From contig JALHMT010000010.1 of NCBI GenBank assembly GCA_022843905.1, forward strand, positions 62,001 through 126,000: a stretch of DNA of 64,000 nucleotides, written 5' to 3'. The stretch comes from Rubrivivax sp. (GTDB taxonomy: Bacteria > Pseudomonadota > Gammaproteobacteria > Burkholderiales > Burkholderiaceae_C). The notes under the pieces are model-generated. The model was not told the origin of the DNA, searched no databases, and saw only the letters and a list, made by a program, of their open reading frames with translations. Below, piece after piece: positions 18,947 to 27,021 of this stretch. Position 1 is the stretch's first letter. Each line of letters opens with the position of its first letter. The position numbers and the translations under genes were made by a program.

Positions 18947-18968
18947 AAATCGAACGGTCGTGCGATTT
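18947..18968. promoter_or_regulatory. Near-perfect operator-like palindrome upstream of the acyl-CoA operon
   Basis: The core AATCGAACGGTCGTGCGATT at 18948-18967, with one further pair outside, gives a 22-bp palindrome with a single mismatched pair. It lies 61 bp before the start codon of the fadJ-like gene, in a spacer otherwise without genes. This shape (CGAACG-N2-CGTNCG) is what TetR-type fatty-acid or acyl-CoA regulators of Proteobacteria tend to bind. No such regulator gene is next to it, so the binding protein would be encoded elsewhere. The palindrome is seen; the regulator is inferred. Confidence 0.55.
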
Positions 18969-19032
18969 TAGGGAACAAGCCTGGCGGCGGCCCGTCACGC
19001 GAGCGACAAGGCACCCGCTCAGCGCACGGGCG

Positions 19033-19728
19033 TCAGACTTCCAGCCACTCTTTGCGAATGTACGCGTTGGCCCGCAGGTCCGCCGGCGTGCCCTCGAAGA
19101 CGATCTGCCCATGGCCCATCACCAGGCAGCGGTCGGCCACCTCGAGCGCGATGGTGAGCTTCTGTTCCACCAGCAGCACGGCGATGCCGCGGCGCTTGAG
19201 CTCGCGCAGGTAGCCCGCCACCAGCTCGACGATCTTGGGCGCCAGCCCTTCGGTGGGCTCGTCGATCATGATCAGGTCGGGGTCTCCCATCAGCGTGCGG
19301 CACAGCGTGAGCATCTGCTGCTCGCCGCCCGACAGCACGCCGGCCTCGGTGTGCTGCCGCTCCTTCAGCCGGGGAAACAGCGCGTACATGTCGTCGAATC
19401 CCCAGCGCGCCTTCTGCTGGCGGTTCTTCTGGCCCAGCGACAGGTTCTGGTGCACCGTGAGCGTGGGGAAGATGTCGCGGTTCTCGGGCACGTAGCCGAT
19501 GCCCGCGTGCGCGATCTCGAAGGCCTTGCGCCCGAGGATCTGCCGGTCGCCCCAGGTGATGGAGCCGCTGCAGTCGACCAGTCCCATGATGGCCTTCACC
19601 GTGGTGCTGCGGCCGGAGCCGTTGCGCCCCAGCAGGGCCACGATCTCGCCCGAGCCGACCTGGAAGTTCACGCCATGCAGCACGTGGCTCTTGCCGTAGT
19701 AGCCATGCACGTCGGACAGTTTGAGCAT
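19033..19728 (-). CDS. livF: Branched-chain amino-acid ABC transporter ATP-binding protein LivF-type (Walker A Lys to Arg)
   Basis: A 231-residue ATPase of the HAAT family. The Walker A motif reads LLGRNGSGRSTT, so the usual GKS/T lysine is an arginine (codon CGC at the corresponding position); the signature LSGGEQQML, Walker B LIMIDEP and the H-loop region LLVEQK are normal. The expected length and the LivF-type end EGTPADLRANAYIRKEWL are present. It is the last gene of the livKHMGF order and follows livG by 11 bp. The partner livG has a normal Walker A. This may be a lineage-typical feature rather than an error; see findings. Confidence 0.92.
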   Translation of the reverse strand: MLKLSDVHGYYGKSHVLHGVNFQVGSGEIVALLGRNGSGRSTTVKAIMGLVDCSGSITWGDRQILGRKAFEIAHAGIGYVPENRDIFPTLTVHQNLSLGQKNRQQKARWGFDDMYALFPRLKERQHTEAGVLSGGEQQMLTLCRTLMGDPDLIMIDEPTEGLAPKIVELVAGYLRELKRRGIAVLLVEQKLTIALEVADRCLVMGHGQIVFEGTPADLRANAYIRKEWLEV

Positions 19729-19739
19729 CGCGCGGCCCC

Positions 19740-20528
19740 TCAATGTCCGCCGCCGGCCTGCGCATCGGCCAGCACCGAGCCCAGGTAGGCTTCCTGCACG
19801 CGCGCGTTGGCGCGAACGGCCTGCGGTTCGTCGAAGGCGATGACCTCGCCGTAGACCAGCACGGCGATCTTGTCGGCCAGGCCGAAGACCACGCCCATGT
19901 CGTGTTCCACCGTCAGCAGGGTCTTGCCCACCGTCACCTCGCGGATGAGGTTGACGAAGCGCGCCGTCTCGCTCTTGCTCATGCCCGCGGTCGGCTCGTC
20001 GAGCAGGATGACGCCCGCGCCGCCGGCGATGGTGATGCCGATCTCCAGCGCGCGCTGCTCGGCGTAGGTGAGGTTCATGGCCAGCACGTCGCGCCGCTTG
20101 TCGAGCTTGATCATCTCGAGCACTTCCTCGGTGCGGTCGTTGGCGTCGCGCAGGTCGGCCAGGAACTTCCAGAAGCTGTACTTGTAGCCCAGGCTCCACA
20201 GCACCGCGCAGCGGATGTTCTCGAAGACCGACAGCCGGGTGAACAGGTTGCTGACCTGGAAGCTGCGCGCCAGGCCGAGCCGGTTGATCTCGAAGGGCTT
20301 GCGGCCGTCGATGCGCTGGCCGTTGAGCAGGATCTCGCCCGAGGTGAGACCGAAACGGCCGCTGATGAGGTTGAACAGCGTGCTCTTGCCTGCGCCGTTG
20401 GGGCCGATGATGGCCACGCGCTCGCCGGGGGCCACGCTGAGGCTGGTGCCGCGGATGATCTCGGTCTTGCCGAAACTCTTGCGCAGGTCCCTCAGTTCGA
20501 GCGCGGGCGGGGTTGCCGTCGCCGTCAC
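19740..20528 (-). CDS. livG: Branched-chain amino-acid ABC transporter ATP-binding protein LivG-type
   Basis: A 262-residue ATPase with complete motifs: Walker A IIGPNGAGKSTLFNLISG, the LivG-type loop LGLARSFQVSNLFTRLSVFEN, signature LTYAEQRALEIGITIAGGAG (the C-loop is the LivG variant LTYAEQ rather than LSGGQ), and Walker B VILLDEPTAGMS, then VEHDM. The start is GTG at 20528, overlapping the TGA of livM (GTGA), so it is translationally coupled. It energises import together with LivF. Confidence 0.93.
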   Translation of the reverse strand: MTATATPPALELRDLRKSFGKTEIIRGTSLSVAPGERVAIIGPNGAGKSTLFNLISGRFGLTSGEILLNGQRIDGRKPFEINRLGLARSFQVSNLFTRLSVFENIRCAVLWSLGYKYSFWKFLADLRDANDRTEEVLEMIKLDKRRDVLAMNLTYAEQRALEIGITIAGGAGVILLDEPTAGMSKSETARFVNLIREVTVGKTLLTVEHDMGVVFGLADKIAVLVYGEVIAFDEPQAVRANARVQEAYLGSVLADAQAGGGH

Positions 20529-21832
20529 AGTGCTTCCCTTCGCTTGATCTCTTTTTCGATCTCTTCCTGGGTGTCGCTCCACTGGCGCAGGAAATGGCGG
20601 CGCGTGACCTCGAACAGCAGCACGCCCACCACCACCAGGAAGACCGAGCCGAACCAGGCGTCGACGCTGTGCGTGTCCAGCGTCACGCCCAGGAACTGCA
20701 TGGTCGAGCCCAGCGACTCGCTGAGCTGCAGGTGGTAGACCATCTCGATCAGCGCGCCCGCCCCCGCCAGCACCGCCAGGCCGGTGCCCAGCATGGCCAG
20801 GTAGGAGCCCCACAGCGGGCGCAGCTTGCCGAAGGCGGCCACGCGCAGGTTCATCATGATCAGGCTGGCGATGCCGCCCGGCGCGTACATCACCATCAGC
20901 AGGAAGATCAGGCCCAGCCACAGCAGCCAGGCCTTGGTGAACTCGGACAGCAAGGCGCCGGCCAGCACCATCAGGATGGCGCCGATGATGGGGCCGAAGA
21001 AGAAGATCGCCCCGCCCAGGAAGGTGAACAGCAGGTAGGCGCCCGAGCGGGCCGCTCCCACCACCTCGGCGGTGGCGATCTCGAAGTTCATGGCGTACAT
21101 GCCGCCCGACACGCCGGCGAAGAAGCCCGCCACGATGAAGGCCAGGTAGCGCACGCGCTGCGTGTTGTAGCCCACGAACTCGACGCGCTCGGGGTTGTCG
21201 CGCACGGCATTGAGCATGCGGCCCAGCGGCGTGCGCGTGAAGGCGAACATCAGCGCCGTGCAGATGAAGGTGTAGAACGCGATGAGGTAGTAGACCTGCA
21301 CCTGCGGGCCGTAGGTGATGCCCATCACCGGCGTGCCGGCGGTGCGGTTGCCCGACACGCCGCCTTCGCCGCCGAAGAACTCCGGCACCATCAGCGACAT
21401 CGCGAAGACGAGCTCGCCCAGGCCCAGCGTGATCATCGCGAACGGCGTGCCGGCCTTCTTGGTGGTGACGAAGCCCAGCAGCACCGAGAAGGCGGCGCCG
21501 GCCACGCCGCCGACCAGCGGGATCAGGCTCATCGGGATGCCCAGCGAGCCGTCGCCTATGCGCACCATCGCGTGGATCGCGATGAAGGACGCCAGCCCGG
21601 TGTAGACCGCATGGCCGAAGCTGAGCATGCCGCCTTGCCCCAGCAGGATGTTGTAGGACAGGCAGGCGACGATGGCGATGCCCATCTGCGACAGCAGGCT
21701 GACCTCGAAGTTGCCCTTGAACACCATGGGCGCTACGATGAGCAGCAGCGCGAACGTGCCCCAGATGACGTAGCGCCCGACGTTCAGTGGCCGGAAGTGA
21801 TAGTGCGGCCGGTTCTCGTGGATGTGCGGCAC
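20525..21832 (-). CDS. livM: Branched-chain amino-acid ABC transporter permease LivM-type
   Basis: A 435-residue inner-membrane permease with about ten hydrophobic helices. The LivM signature region GQGGMLSFGHAVYTGLASFI is followed by the cytoplasmic loop with FTRTPLGRMLNAVRDNPERV typical of HAAT permeases, and by LLWLGLIFLLMVMYAPGGIA. The C-terminus ends in a charged helix (EEIEKEIKRREAL) that overlaps livG. I chose GTG at 21832 because it precedes a plausible N-terminus (PHIHENRPHYHFRPLNVGRY) and has GGAAGGG upstream; no ATG lies nearby. The livH stop is 9 bp before it. Confidence 0.92.
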   Translation of the reverse strand: MPHIHENRPHYHFRPLNVGRYVIWGTFALLLIVAPMVFKGNFEVSLLSQMGIAIVACLSYNILLGQGGMLSFGHAVYTGLASFIAIHAMVRIGDGSLGIPMSLIPLVGGVAGAAFSVLLGFVTTKKAGTPFAMITLGLGELVFAMSLMVPEFFGGEGGVSGNRTAGTPVMGITYGPQVQVYYLIAFYTFICTALMFAFTRTPLGRMLNAVRDNPERVEFVGYNTQRVRYLAFIVAGFFAGVSGGMYAMNFEIATAEVVGAARSGAYLLFTFLGGAIFFFGPIIGAILMVLAGALLSEFTKAWLLWLGLIFLLMVMYAPGGIASLIMMNLRVAAFGKLRPLWGSYLAMLGTGLAVLAGAGALIEMVYHLQLSESLGSTMQFLGVTLDTHSVDAWFGSVFLVVVGVLLFEVTRRHFLRQWSDTQEEIEKEIKRREAL

Positions 21833-21840
21833 GGTGATAT

Positions 21841-22875
21841 CTACCCTTCCCGCGTGCCGAGCAGGCCCTTGGGCCTGAAGATGAGGATCAGCACCAGCAG
21901 CAGGTAGGGCAGGATGGGCGCGGCCTGTGACAGCGTGAGTTTCATCAGGGTGTTGCCGGCCACCGCCGGGCTGAGGGCCACGCCGAGCTGGGTCAGGGCG
22001 GAGCCGATCGAGTAGTCGAGCGCCACCGCGAAGGTCTGCATCAGGCCGATCAGCAGCGAGGCCAGGAAAGCCCCGGCCAATGAACCCATGCCGCCCACGA
22101 CGACGACGACGAAGATGACCGAGCCCACGGTGAAGGCCATCGACGGCTCGGTGACGAAGGTGCTGCCGCCGATGACGCCGGCCAGGCCGGCCAGCGCCGA
22201 GCCGGCACCGAAGACCAGCATCAGCACGCGCGGCACGTTGTGGCCCAGGGCCTCGACCATCTCGGGGTGGGTCAGCGCGCTCTGGATCACCAGGCCGATG
22301 CGCGTGCGCGTGAGCAGCAGCCACAGGCCCAGCAGCATCACCAGCGCGACCACCATCATGAAGCCGCGCGTGGCCGGAAACGGCGAGCAGACGATGCGCA
22401 CCGCGGCGTCGGCGCTCTGGCACATCGCCGCCGGCACGGCGCCGGCGAACCAGCTCAGACCCTCCACCGAGGAATTGACCAGCGTGAAGGCCGGTCCGCG
22501 CAGTTCCTCGGGCGGCTTGAACTCGACCGCGGTGCGGCCCCACAGCAGCTGCACCAGTTCCAGGATCACGTAGGACAGACCGAAGGTGATCAGCAGTTCC
22601 GGCACATGGCCGAACTTGTGCACGCGGCGCAGGCAGTAGCGCTCGAACAGCGCACCGAGCACGCCCACCACCAGCGGCGCGACGATCAACCCGGGCCAGA
22701 AGCCGACCAGCTGCGCCACGCTGTAGGCCACGTAGGCCCCCAGCATGTAGAAGCTGGCATGGGCGAAGTTGAGCACGCCCATCATGCTGAAGATCAGCGT
22801 GAGGCCGGAACTCAGCATGAACAGCAACAGCCCGTAGCTCAGGCCGTTGAGCATCGAGATGGTGAAGAACTCCAT
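21841..22875 (-). CDS. livH: Branched-chain amino-acid ABC transporter permease LivH-type
   Basis: A 344-residue inner-membrane permease with about eight hydrophobic helices. The start MLNGLSYGLLLFMLSSGLTL followed by NFAHASFYMLGAYVA is typical of LivH, and the loop TRTRIGLVIQSALTHPEMVE with the later VVVVVGGMGSLAGAFLASLL is the HAAT permease core. It forms the channel with LivM. The gene begins 115 bp after livK, and that gap holds the long hairpin at 22933-22967. Confidence 0.93.
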   Translation of the reverse strand: MEFFTISMLNGLSYGLLLFMLSSGLTLIFSMMGVLNFAHASFYMLGAYVAYSVAQLVGFWPGLIVAPLVVGVLGALFERYCLRRVHKFGHVPELLITFGLSYVILELVQLLWGRTAVEFKPPEELRGPAFTLVNSSVEGLSWFAGAVPAAMCQSADAAVRIVCSPFPATRGFMMVVALVMLLGLWLLLTRTRIGLVIQSALTHPEMVEALGHNVPRVLMLVFGAGSALAGLAGVIGGSTFVTEPSMAFTVGSVIFVVVVVGGMGSLAGAFLASLLIGLMQTFAVALDYSIGSALTQLGVALSPAVAGNTLMKLTLSQAAPILPYLLLVLILIFRPKGLLGTREG

Positions 22876-22932
22876 CGAGGGCGATCAGTCGGTCATCGGA
22901 TGAACAGGAGATCCGCCGCGCCAACGATTCAA

Positions 22933-22967
22933 GGGGTCCACGAAAGGGCTGCCCCTTCGTGAACCCC
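22933..22967. terminator. Long hairpin between livK and livH
   Basis: Two 16-base arms (22933-22948 and 22952-22967) with only two mismatched pairs and a 3-base loop. It lies in the spacer after the binding-protein gene livK and before the permease gene livH, on the transcribed strand. In many ABC importers such a stem-loop after the binding-protein gene ends or protects part of the mRNA, so that the receptor is made in excess over the permease. That role is inferred. Confidence 0.6.
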
Positions 22968-22990
22968 GGCGGCGGGAGACGCGCCCCGGA

Positions 22991-24259
22991 TCAGGGGCGC
23001 TTCATCTGGCAGCTGGTGGGCGTGGACGAGACGAAAGCGGGGTACTCGGCCACTTGCGCCAGCGTCATGCCGGTCTTCTCGGGGCTGTAGGGCGACTTGG
23101 CGTCGGCCTTCTGCCACACCGACACGTACAGCGGCTGCTGCAGCTGGTGGTCGGCCCGGCGCATCTCGACGTCGCCGTTGAAGCTCTTCCACTTCAGGCC
23201 CGACAGCACGGCCGCGACCTTCACCGGGTCGGTCGACTTGGCCTGCGCCATCGCCAGACCCAGGCTCTCGAACACGCGAATGATGGAGTGCGTGTAGAAG
23301 TCGTCGTTGTACTTCTGCTGGAACTCGGTGGCCCAGGCCGCCATCTGGCCGCCCATGTTGTAGTGCGAGTAGGCGACCTGGAAGACGCGGCCGGCGCCGT
23401 TGGTGCCCAGCGCGGTGGGCGTGCCGGTGACGCCGGTGTAGTAGGTGTAGAACTTGCCGTTGTAGCCGCCTTCGTTGGCCGCCTTGATCAGCAGCGACAG
23501 GTCGGAGCCCCAGTTGCCGGTGATCACGGTGTCGGCGCCCGAGGCCTTGATCTTGGCGATGTAGGGGGCGAAGTCGCGCACCTGGCCCAGCGGGTGCAGG
23601 TCTTCGCCGACGAACTGGATGTCCGGGCGCTTGCGGCCGATGGTTTCCTTCGCATAGCGCGCCACCTGCACGCCGTGCGAATAGTTCTGGTTCAGCAGGT
23701 AGATCTTCTGGATGTCCTTCTTGTCCTTCATGAAGCTGCTCATGGCTTCCATCTTCATGGAGGTGTCGGCGTCGTAGCGGAAGTGCCAGTAGCTGCACTT
23801 GCTGTTGGTCAGGTCGGGGTCGACCGCCGCGTCGTTCAGGTAGATGACTTCCTTGCCCGGATTGCGCTCGTTGTGCTTGTTGATGGCGTCGATGAGCGCC
23901 AGCGCGACCGAGGAGCCGTTGCCCTGCAGGATGTAGCGCGCACCGCCGTCGATGGCGGACTTCAGCGCGTTCAGGCTCTCGGTGGGGCTGAGCTTGTTGT
24001 CGATGCCGGTGACTTCGAACTTCACGCCGGCGGGGTTGGTGGCGCTGAACTTCTCGGCCATGAACTGATAGCTCTTGAGCTGGTTCACGCCCACCGGACC
24101 CAGCAGGCCCGACAGCGGGTCGATGCGCACCAGCTTGACGACCTGCCCGGCCAGCGGCTTGGCACCGGCCTTGGCCGCAGGCTGCGCGAAAACGGCACCG
24201 GACGCCAGGGCCGCGGCAGCGACGAGAGTGAGGCCGAAGGTGCGGCGTTGCTTGAACAT
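22991..24259 (-). CDS. livK: Branched-chain amino-acid ABC transporter substrate-binding protein LivK-type
   Basis: A 422-residue periplasmic receptor with a signal peptide (basic MFKQRRTFG, hydrophobic LVAAAALASGAVFA, cleavage near residue 26). The mature protein shows type I fold features of the family such as VRIDPLSGLLGPVGVNQLKS and FEVTGIDNKLSPTESLNALK. It is longer than the typical LivJ/K (about 370), with extended loops. It is first in the operon, followed by a hairpin and the permease genes. Ligand may be an amino acid or a related amide or urea, which sequence alone does not settle. Confidence 0.9.
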   Translation of the reverse strand: MFKQRRTFGLTLVAAAALASGAVFAQPAAKAGAKPLAGQVVKLVRIDPLSGLLGPVGVNQLKSYQFMAEKFSATNPAGVKFEVTGIDNKLSPTESLNALKSAIDGGARYILQGNGSSVALALIDAINKHNERNPGKEVIYLNDAAVDPDLTNSKCSYWHFRYDADTSMKMEAMSSFMKDKKDIQKIYLLNQNYSHGVQVARYAKETIGRKRPDIQFVGEDLHPLGQVRDFAPYIAKIKASGADTVITGNWGSDLSLLIKAANEGGYNGKFYTYYTGVTGTPTALGTNGAGRVFQVAYSHYNMGGQMAAWATEFQQKYNDDFYTHSIIRVFESLGLAMAQAKSTDPVKVAAVLSGLKWKSFNGDVEMRRADHQLQQPLYVSVWQKADAKSPYSPEKTGMTLAQVAEYPAFVSSTPTSCQMKRP

Positions 24260-24494
24260 TCTTTGTCTCCGAACAGCAGAAAATGGAATGCGTGGAAGCT
24301 AGCTGAATCGAATAGCCCTGCATGTCAGGGACTACCCCGAAGCCTTGTCGCCGCCGGGACAGCCGGGCGCGCTGCAAGGCGCGACAAGACCCGCATGCGG
24401 CGGTGCGCGGCGCCGCGGCGGACAATGACGGTGCGGCTTTGGCCGCCAACCACCCACAAATGAGCCCACGGCCCCGCACGGACCCTTGAACGCC

Positions 24495-24923
24495 ATGAGC
24501 AACGACAGCCCCCACGACCACGCCGACCCCCGCTACCCGGTGCGCAAGACCGACGCCGAGTGGCGCGAGCAGCTCGACCCCATGCAATACCAGGTGGCGC
24601 GGCACGCCGCCACGGAGCGCGCCTTCACCGGCAAGTACTGGGACCACTTCGACGACGGACGCTACCTCTGCGTGGGCTGCGGCACGCCGCTGTTCGAGTC
24701 GGGCACCAAGTTCGATGCCGGCTGCGGCTGGCCCAGCTACTGGGAGCCGGTCAACAGCGAGGTCGTCGAACGGGTCGTCGACGCGTCGCACGGCATGGTG
24801 CGCGTCGAGGTCCGCTGCAATCGCTGCGGCTCTCACCTGGGCCATGTCTTTCCCGACGGACCCGAACCGACCGGCGAGCGGTTCTGCATCAATTCGGCGG
24901 CGATCGACTTCCAGCCGAAGTGA
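24495..24923 (+). CDS. msrB: Peptide-methionine (R)-S-oxide reductase MsrB
   Basis: A 142-residue repair enzyme that reduces methionine-R-sulfoxide in proteins. The zinc-binding pairs CVGCG (Cys59, Cys62) and CNRCG (Cys108, Cys111) are intact, WPSYW is at 79-83, and the catalytic Cys131 is in [19 protein letters not shown] is also present. The chosen ATG at 24495 follows a weak ribosome-binding context; an in-frame TTG lies 9 bases earlier. It is upstream of yciB and bolA in the same direction. Confidence 0.95.
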   Translation: MSNDSPHDHADPRYPVRKTDAEWREQLDPMQYQVARHAATERAFTGKYWDHFDDGRYLCVGCGTPLFESGTKFDAGCGWPSYWEPVNSEVVERVVDASHGMVRVEVRCNRCGSHLGHVFPDGPEPTGERFCINSAAIDFQPK

Positions 24924-24967
24924 CCGCTGAGCCACAATGAGCGGCAACACCACGCCCGGGCCGGCCG

Positions 24968-25627
24968 ATGAAGCTGCTGTTCGACTTCCTGCCCATCCTC
25001 GTCTTCTTCGCGGCGTACAGCATCGCCGAGGGCGATGTGGCCTCGACCGTCGATCTGACGAACTCGGCTTTCGGTGCCTTCGCCCAGGGCGGCACCTTCG
25101 ACGCCAGGCAAGCGCCGGTGCTGCTGGCCACGCTGATGGCCATGCTGGCCGCCGCCGGGCAGGTGTCGTGGCTGAAGCGGCGTCACCGCAAGGTGGAAAC
25201 CACGCTGTGGCTGAGTCTGGCGCTGGTGGTGGTGCTGGGCGGCCTCACGATCTGGCTGCGCAGCGAGAGCTTCGTGCGCTGGAAGCCCAGCGTGATCTAC
25301 TGGGCCATGGGCGTGGCGTTCTGGCTGTCTCCCATGCTGTTCGGCCGCAACCTGCCCAAGGCCCTGCTGGGCGAGCACTTCGACGCGCCGGCCTGGGTCT
25401 GGCTGCGCCTGAACCTGCTCTGGATCGGCTTCTTCTCGGCGATGGGCCTCATCAACCTTTGGGTCGCCTACACCTTCGATGGGGAAACCTGGGTGACCTA
25501 CAAGCTGCTGGGCGGTCTCGGCCTGCTGCTGGCCTTCACGCTGGCGCAGGCCCTGTACCTGGCCCGTCATGCCCACGCTGGGCAGACCGACGGGCCGCCG
25601 GCAGCCAAGGCCGGAGGGCCGCGATGA
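24968..25627 (+). CDS. yciB: Inner-membrane septation protein A homologue (YciB/IspZ)
   Basis: A 219-residue membrane protein with about five hydrophobic helices, beginning MKLLFDFLPILVFFAAYSIA, the standard YciB start. Other family features are WLKRRHRKVETTLWLSLALV and FVRWKPSVIYWAMGVAFWL. YciB takes part in cell-envelope and septum synthesis and interacts with divisome proteins. The C-terminal ~20 residues are low-complexity and polar. Its TGA overlaps the ATG of a short 21-codon reading frame that ends on the bolA start. Confidence 0.92.
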   Translation: MKLLFDFLPILVFFAAYSIAEGDVASTVDLTNSAFGAFAQGGTFDARQAPVLLATLMAMLAAAGQVSWLKRRHRKVETTLWLSLALVVVLGGLTIWLRSESFVRWKPSVIYWAMGVAFWLSPMLFGRNLPKALLGEHFDAPAWVWLRLNLLWIGFFSAMGLINLWVAYTFDGETWVTYKLLGGLGLLLAFTLAQALYLARHAHAGQTDGPPAAKAGGPR

Positions 25628-25689
25628 GCGCCGCCGGCGGCCTGCAAGCCCGCGTGCCAGGGCCCACGCTGCCGAAGGCAGCTTCATGA
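25624..25689 (+). CDS. Mini reading frame linking yciB and bolA (possible coupling leader)
   Basis: ATG at 25624 overlaps the yciB stop (ATGA), and after 21 codons the TGA at 25687-25689 overlaps the bolA ATG (ATGA). The encoded peptide is MSAAGGLQARVPGPTLPKAA plus a final Ser. It has no recognisable feature. The double overlap suggests a chain of translational coupling from yciB into bolA rather than a functional peptide. I cannot exclude that it is accidental. Confidence 0.35.
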   Translation: MSAAGGLQARVPGPTLPKAAS

Positions 25690-25961
25690 GCGGCGCGTGG
25701 CTGGGCAGCGCCGGCATCGAATCGCTGCTGCGCGAGAAGCTGGCTCCGGAGCAACTGGCCGTGCAGGACGACAGTCACCTGCACGCCGGCCATGCCGGCG
25801 CGCGCGAGGGCGGGCACTTCACGGTGCACATCCGCAGTGCGCGCTTTGCCGGCCTGTCCAGGCCGGCGCGCCATCGCCTTGTGTATGATGCCCTTGGCCC
25901 GTTGGCGCCTCTGGGAATCCATGCGCTGGCCATCGTCGCCCGGGCGCCGGACGAAAATTGA
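25686..25961 (+). CDS. bolA: BolA-family protein
   Basis: A 91-residue BolA/IbaG-type protein. The body GIESLLREKLAPEQLAVQDD followed by SHLHAGHAGAREGGHFTVHI and ARHRLVYDALGPLAPLGIHA matches the family's alpha-beta-alpha core, and the conserved His is present near HLHAGHAG. BolA proteins act with monothiol glutaredoxins in iron-sulfur and redox control. I chose ATG at 25686 since it matches the family start and overlaps the mini frame above. The PpiC-like chaperone gene follows 120 bp later. Confidence 0.92.
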   Translation: MSGAWLGSAGIESLLREKLAPEQLAVQDDSHLHAGHAGAREGGHFTVHIRSARFAGLSRPARHRLVYDALGPLAPLGIHALAIVARAPDEN

Positions 25962-26081
25962 AACCTCGGCCGCAACGTCTGTCCCAGCCGCTGCGCAGCG
26001 CCCGAGCCCAGGCCAGCGAGCCTGAACCGGCCCCTTGAACCGACCCCTCGAGGCGGCCCCACACCACACTGCCCTTCATCC

Positions 26082-26891
26082 ATGAAACTGATCAACTTCG
26101 CCGCGCGCACCTCGCTTGCCATCGCCGCCACTGCCCTGCTGCTGCCGATGGGTGCGATGGCGCAGAACATCGCCATCGTCAACGGCAAGCCGGTGCCCAA
26201 GGCCCGGCTGGACACCCTGATCCAGCAGGCCGAGCGCGCGGGTCAGCAAGTGCCTCCCGAGATGCAGGCGCAGGCACGTGACCAGGTGGTGCTGCGCGAG
26301 ATCTTCGCCCAGGAAGCCGAGCGGCGGGGCCTGGCCGCCAGCGCCGAATACCGGGCGCAGATCCAGCTCGCGCGGCAGAGCATCCTGATCCGGGAACTGT
26401 TCGCCGACTACGCCAAGAAGAACCCGGTCACCGACGAGCAGGCCAAGGTCGAATACGACAAGTTCAAGGCCCAGTCCACCGGCACCGAGTACCGGGCCCG
26501 TCACATCCTGGTCGAGAAGGAAGACGAGGCCAAGGCCATCATCACCCAGGTCAAGGGTGGTGCGAGCTTCGAGGAACTGGCCAAGAAGCTGTCGAAGGAC
26601 CCGGGCTCCGGCGCCAACGGCGGGGACCTCGACTTCGCCAAGCCCGACGCCTACGTGCCCGAGTTCGGCCAGGCCATGGCCAAGCTGAAGAAGGGCGAGA
26701 TGACCGAGACGCCGGTGAAGACGCAGTTCGGCTACCACATCATCCGCCTGGAAGAGACCCGCGAGGCGCCCTTTCCTTCGTTCGAAGACGTCAAGGGGCA
26801 GCTGAAGCAGCGCATGGAACAGGCCAAGGTGCAGGAGTTCCAGGAGCAGCTGCGCAAGGCGGCGAAGACCGATTACAAGTTCAGTCAATGA
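26082..26891 (+). CDS. Periplasmic peptidyl-prolyl cis-trans isomerase, parvulin type (PpiC/SurA-like)
   Basis: A 269-residue folding factor with a signal peptide (MKLINFAARTSLAIAATALL, cleavage after AMAQ near residue 28). A SurA-like N-terminal helical region follows, then a parvulin domain at about 138-230 with YRARHILVEKEDEAKAI and GGDLDFAKPDAYVPEFGQAM. The C-terminal helix is charged. It isomerises proline bonds in exported proteins. Its length is close to the PpiC-type periplasmic members rather than full SurA (about 430). It ends just before the first copy of the intergenic hairpin repeat. Confidence 0.92.
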   Translation: MKLINFAARTSLAIAATALLLPMGAMAQNIAIVNGKPVPKARLDTLIQQAERAGQQVPPEMQAQARDQVVLREIFAQEAERRGLAASAEYRAQIQLARQSILIRELFADYAKKNPVTDEQAKVEYDKFKAQSTGTEYRARHILVEKEDEAKAIITQVKGGASFEELAKKLSKDPGSGANGGDLDFAKPDAYVPEFGQAMAKLKKGEMTETPVKTQFGYHIIRLEETREAPFPSFEDVKGQLKQRMEQAKVQEFQEQLRKAAKTDYKFSQ

Positions 26892-26897
26892 CGACCA

Positions 26898-27006
26898 CCC
26901 CCGTAGCGCCTGCGGCGCTCCCCCTCTAGGGGGCGACCCCAGCGGCCGGGCCAAGCCCGTCCGCGGCGTCCGCTTGATGGTACTGGGGCCCCTTCGGGGC
27001 CCTTCG
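26898..27006 (+). repeat. GC-rich intergenic hairpin repeat, copy 1
   Basis: Between the convergent PpiC-like and polA genes. It holds three hairpins: AGCGCC-TGC-GGCGCT at 26905-26919, CCCCCT-CT-AGGGGG at 26920-26933, and GGGCCCC-TTC-GGGGCCC at 26986-27002. The first two, in the same order and spacing, recur in opposite orientation at 31945-32049. The position between converging genes suits a bidirectional terminator, and the recurrence shows a dispersed repeat family. Confidence 0.75.
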
Positions 27007-27021
27007 CAATTGGCTCGGCGG

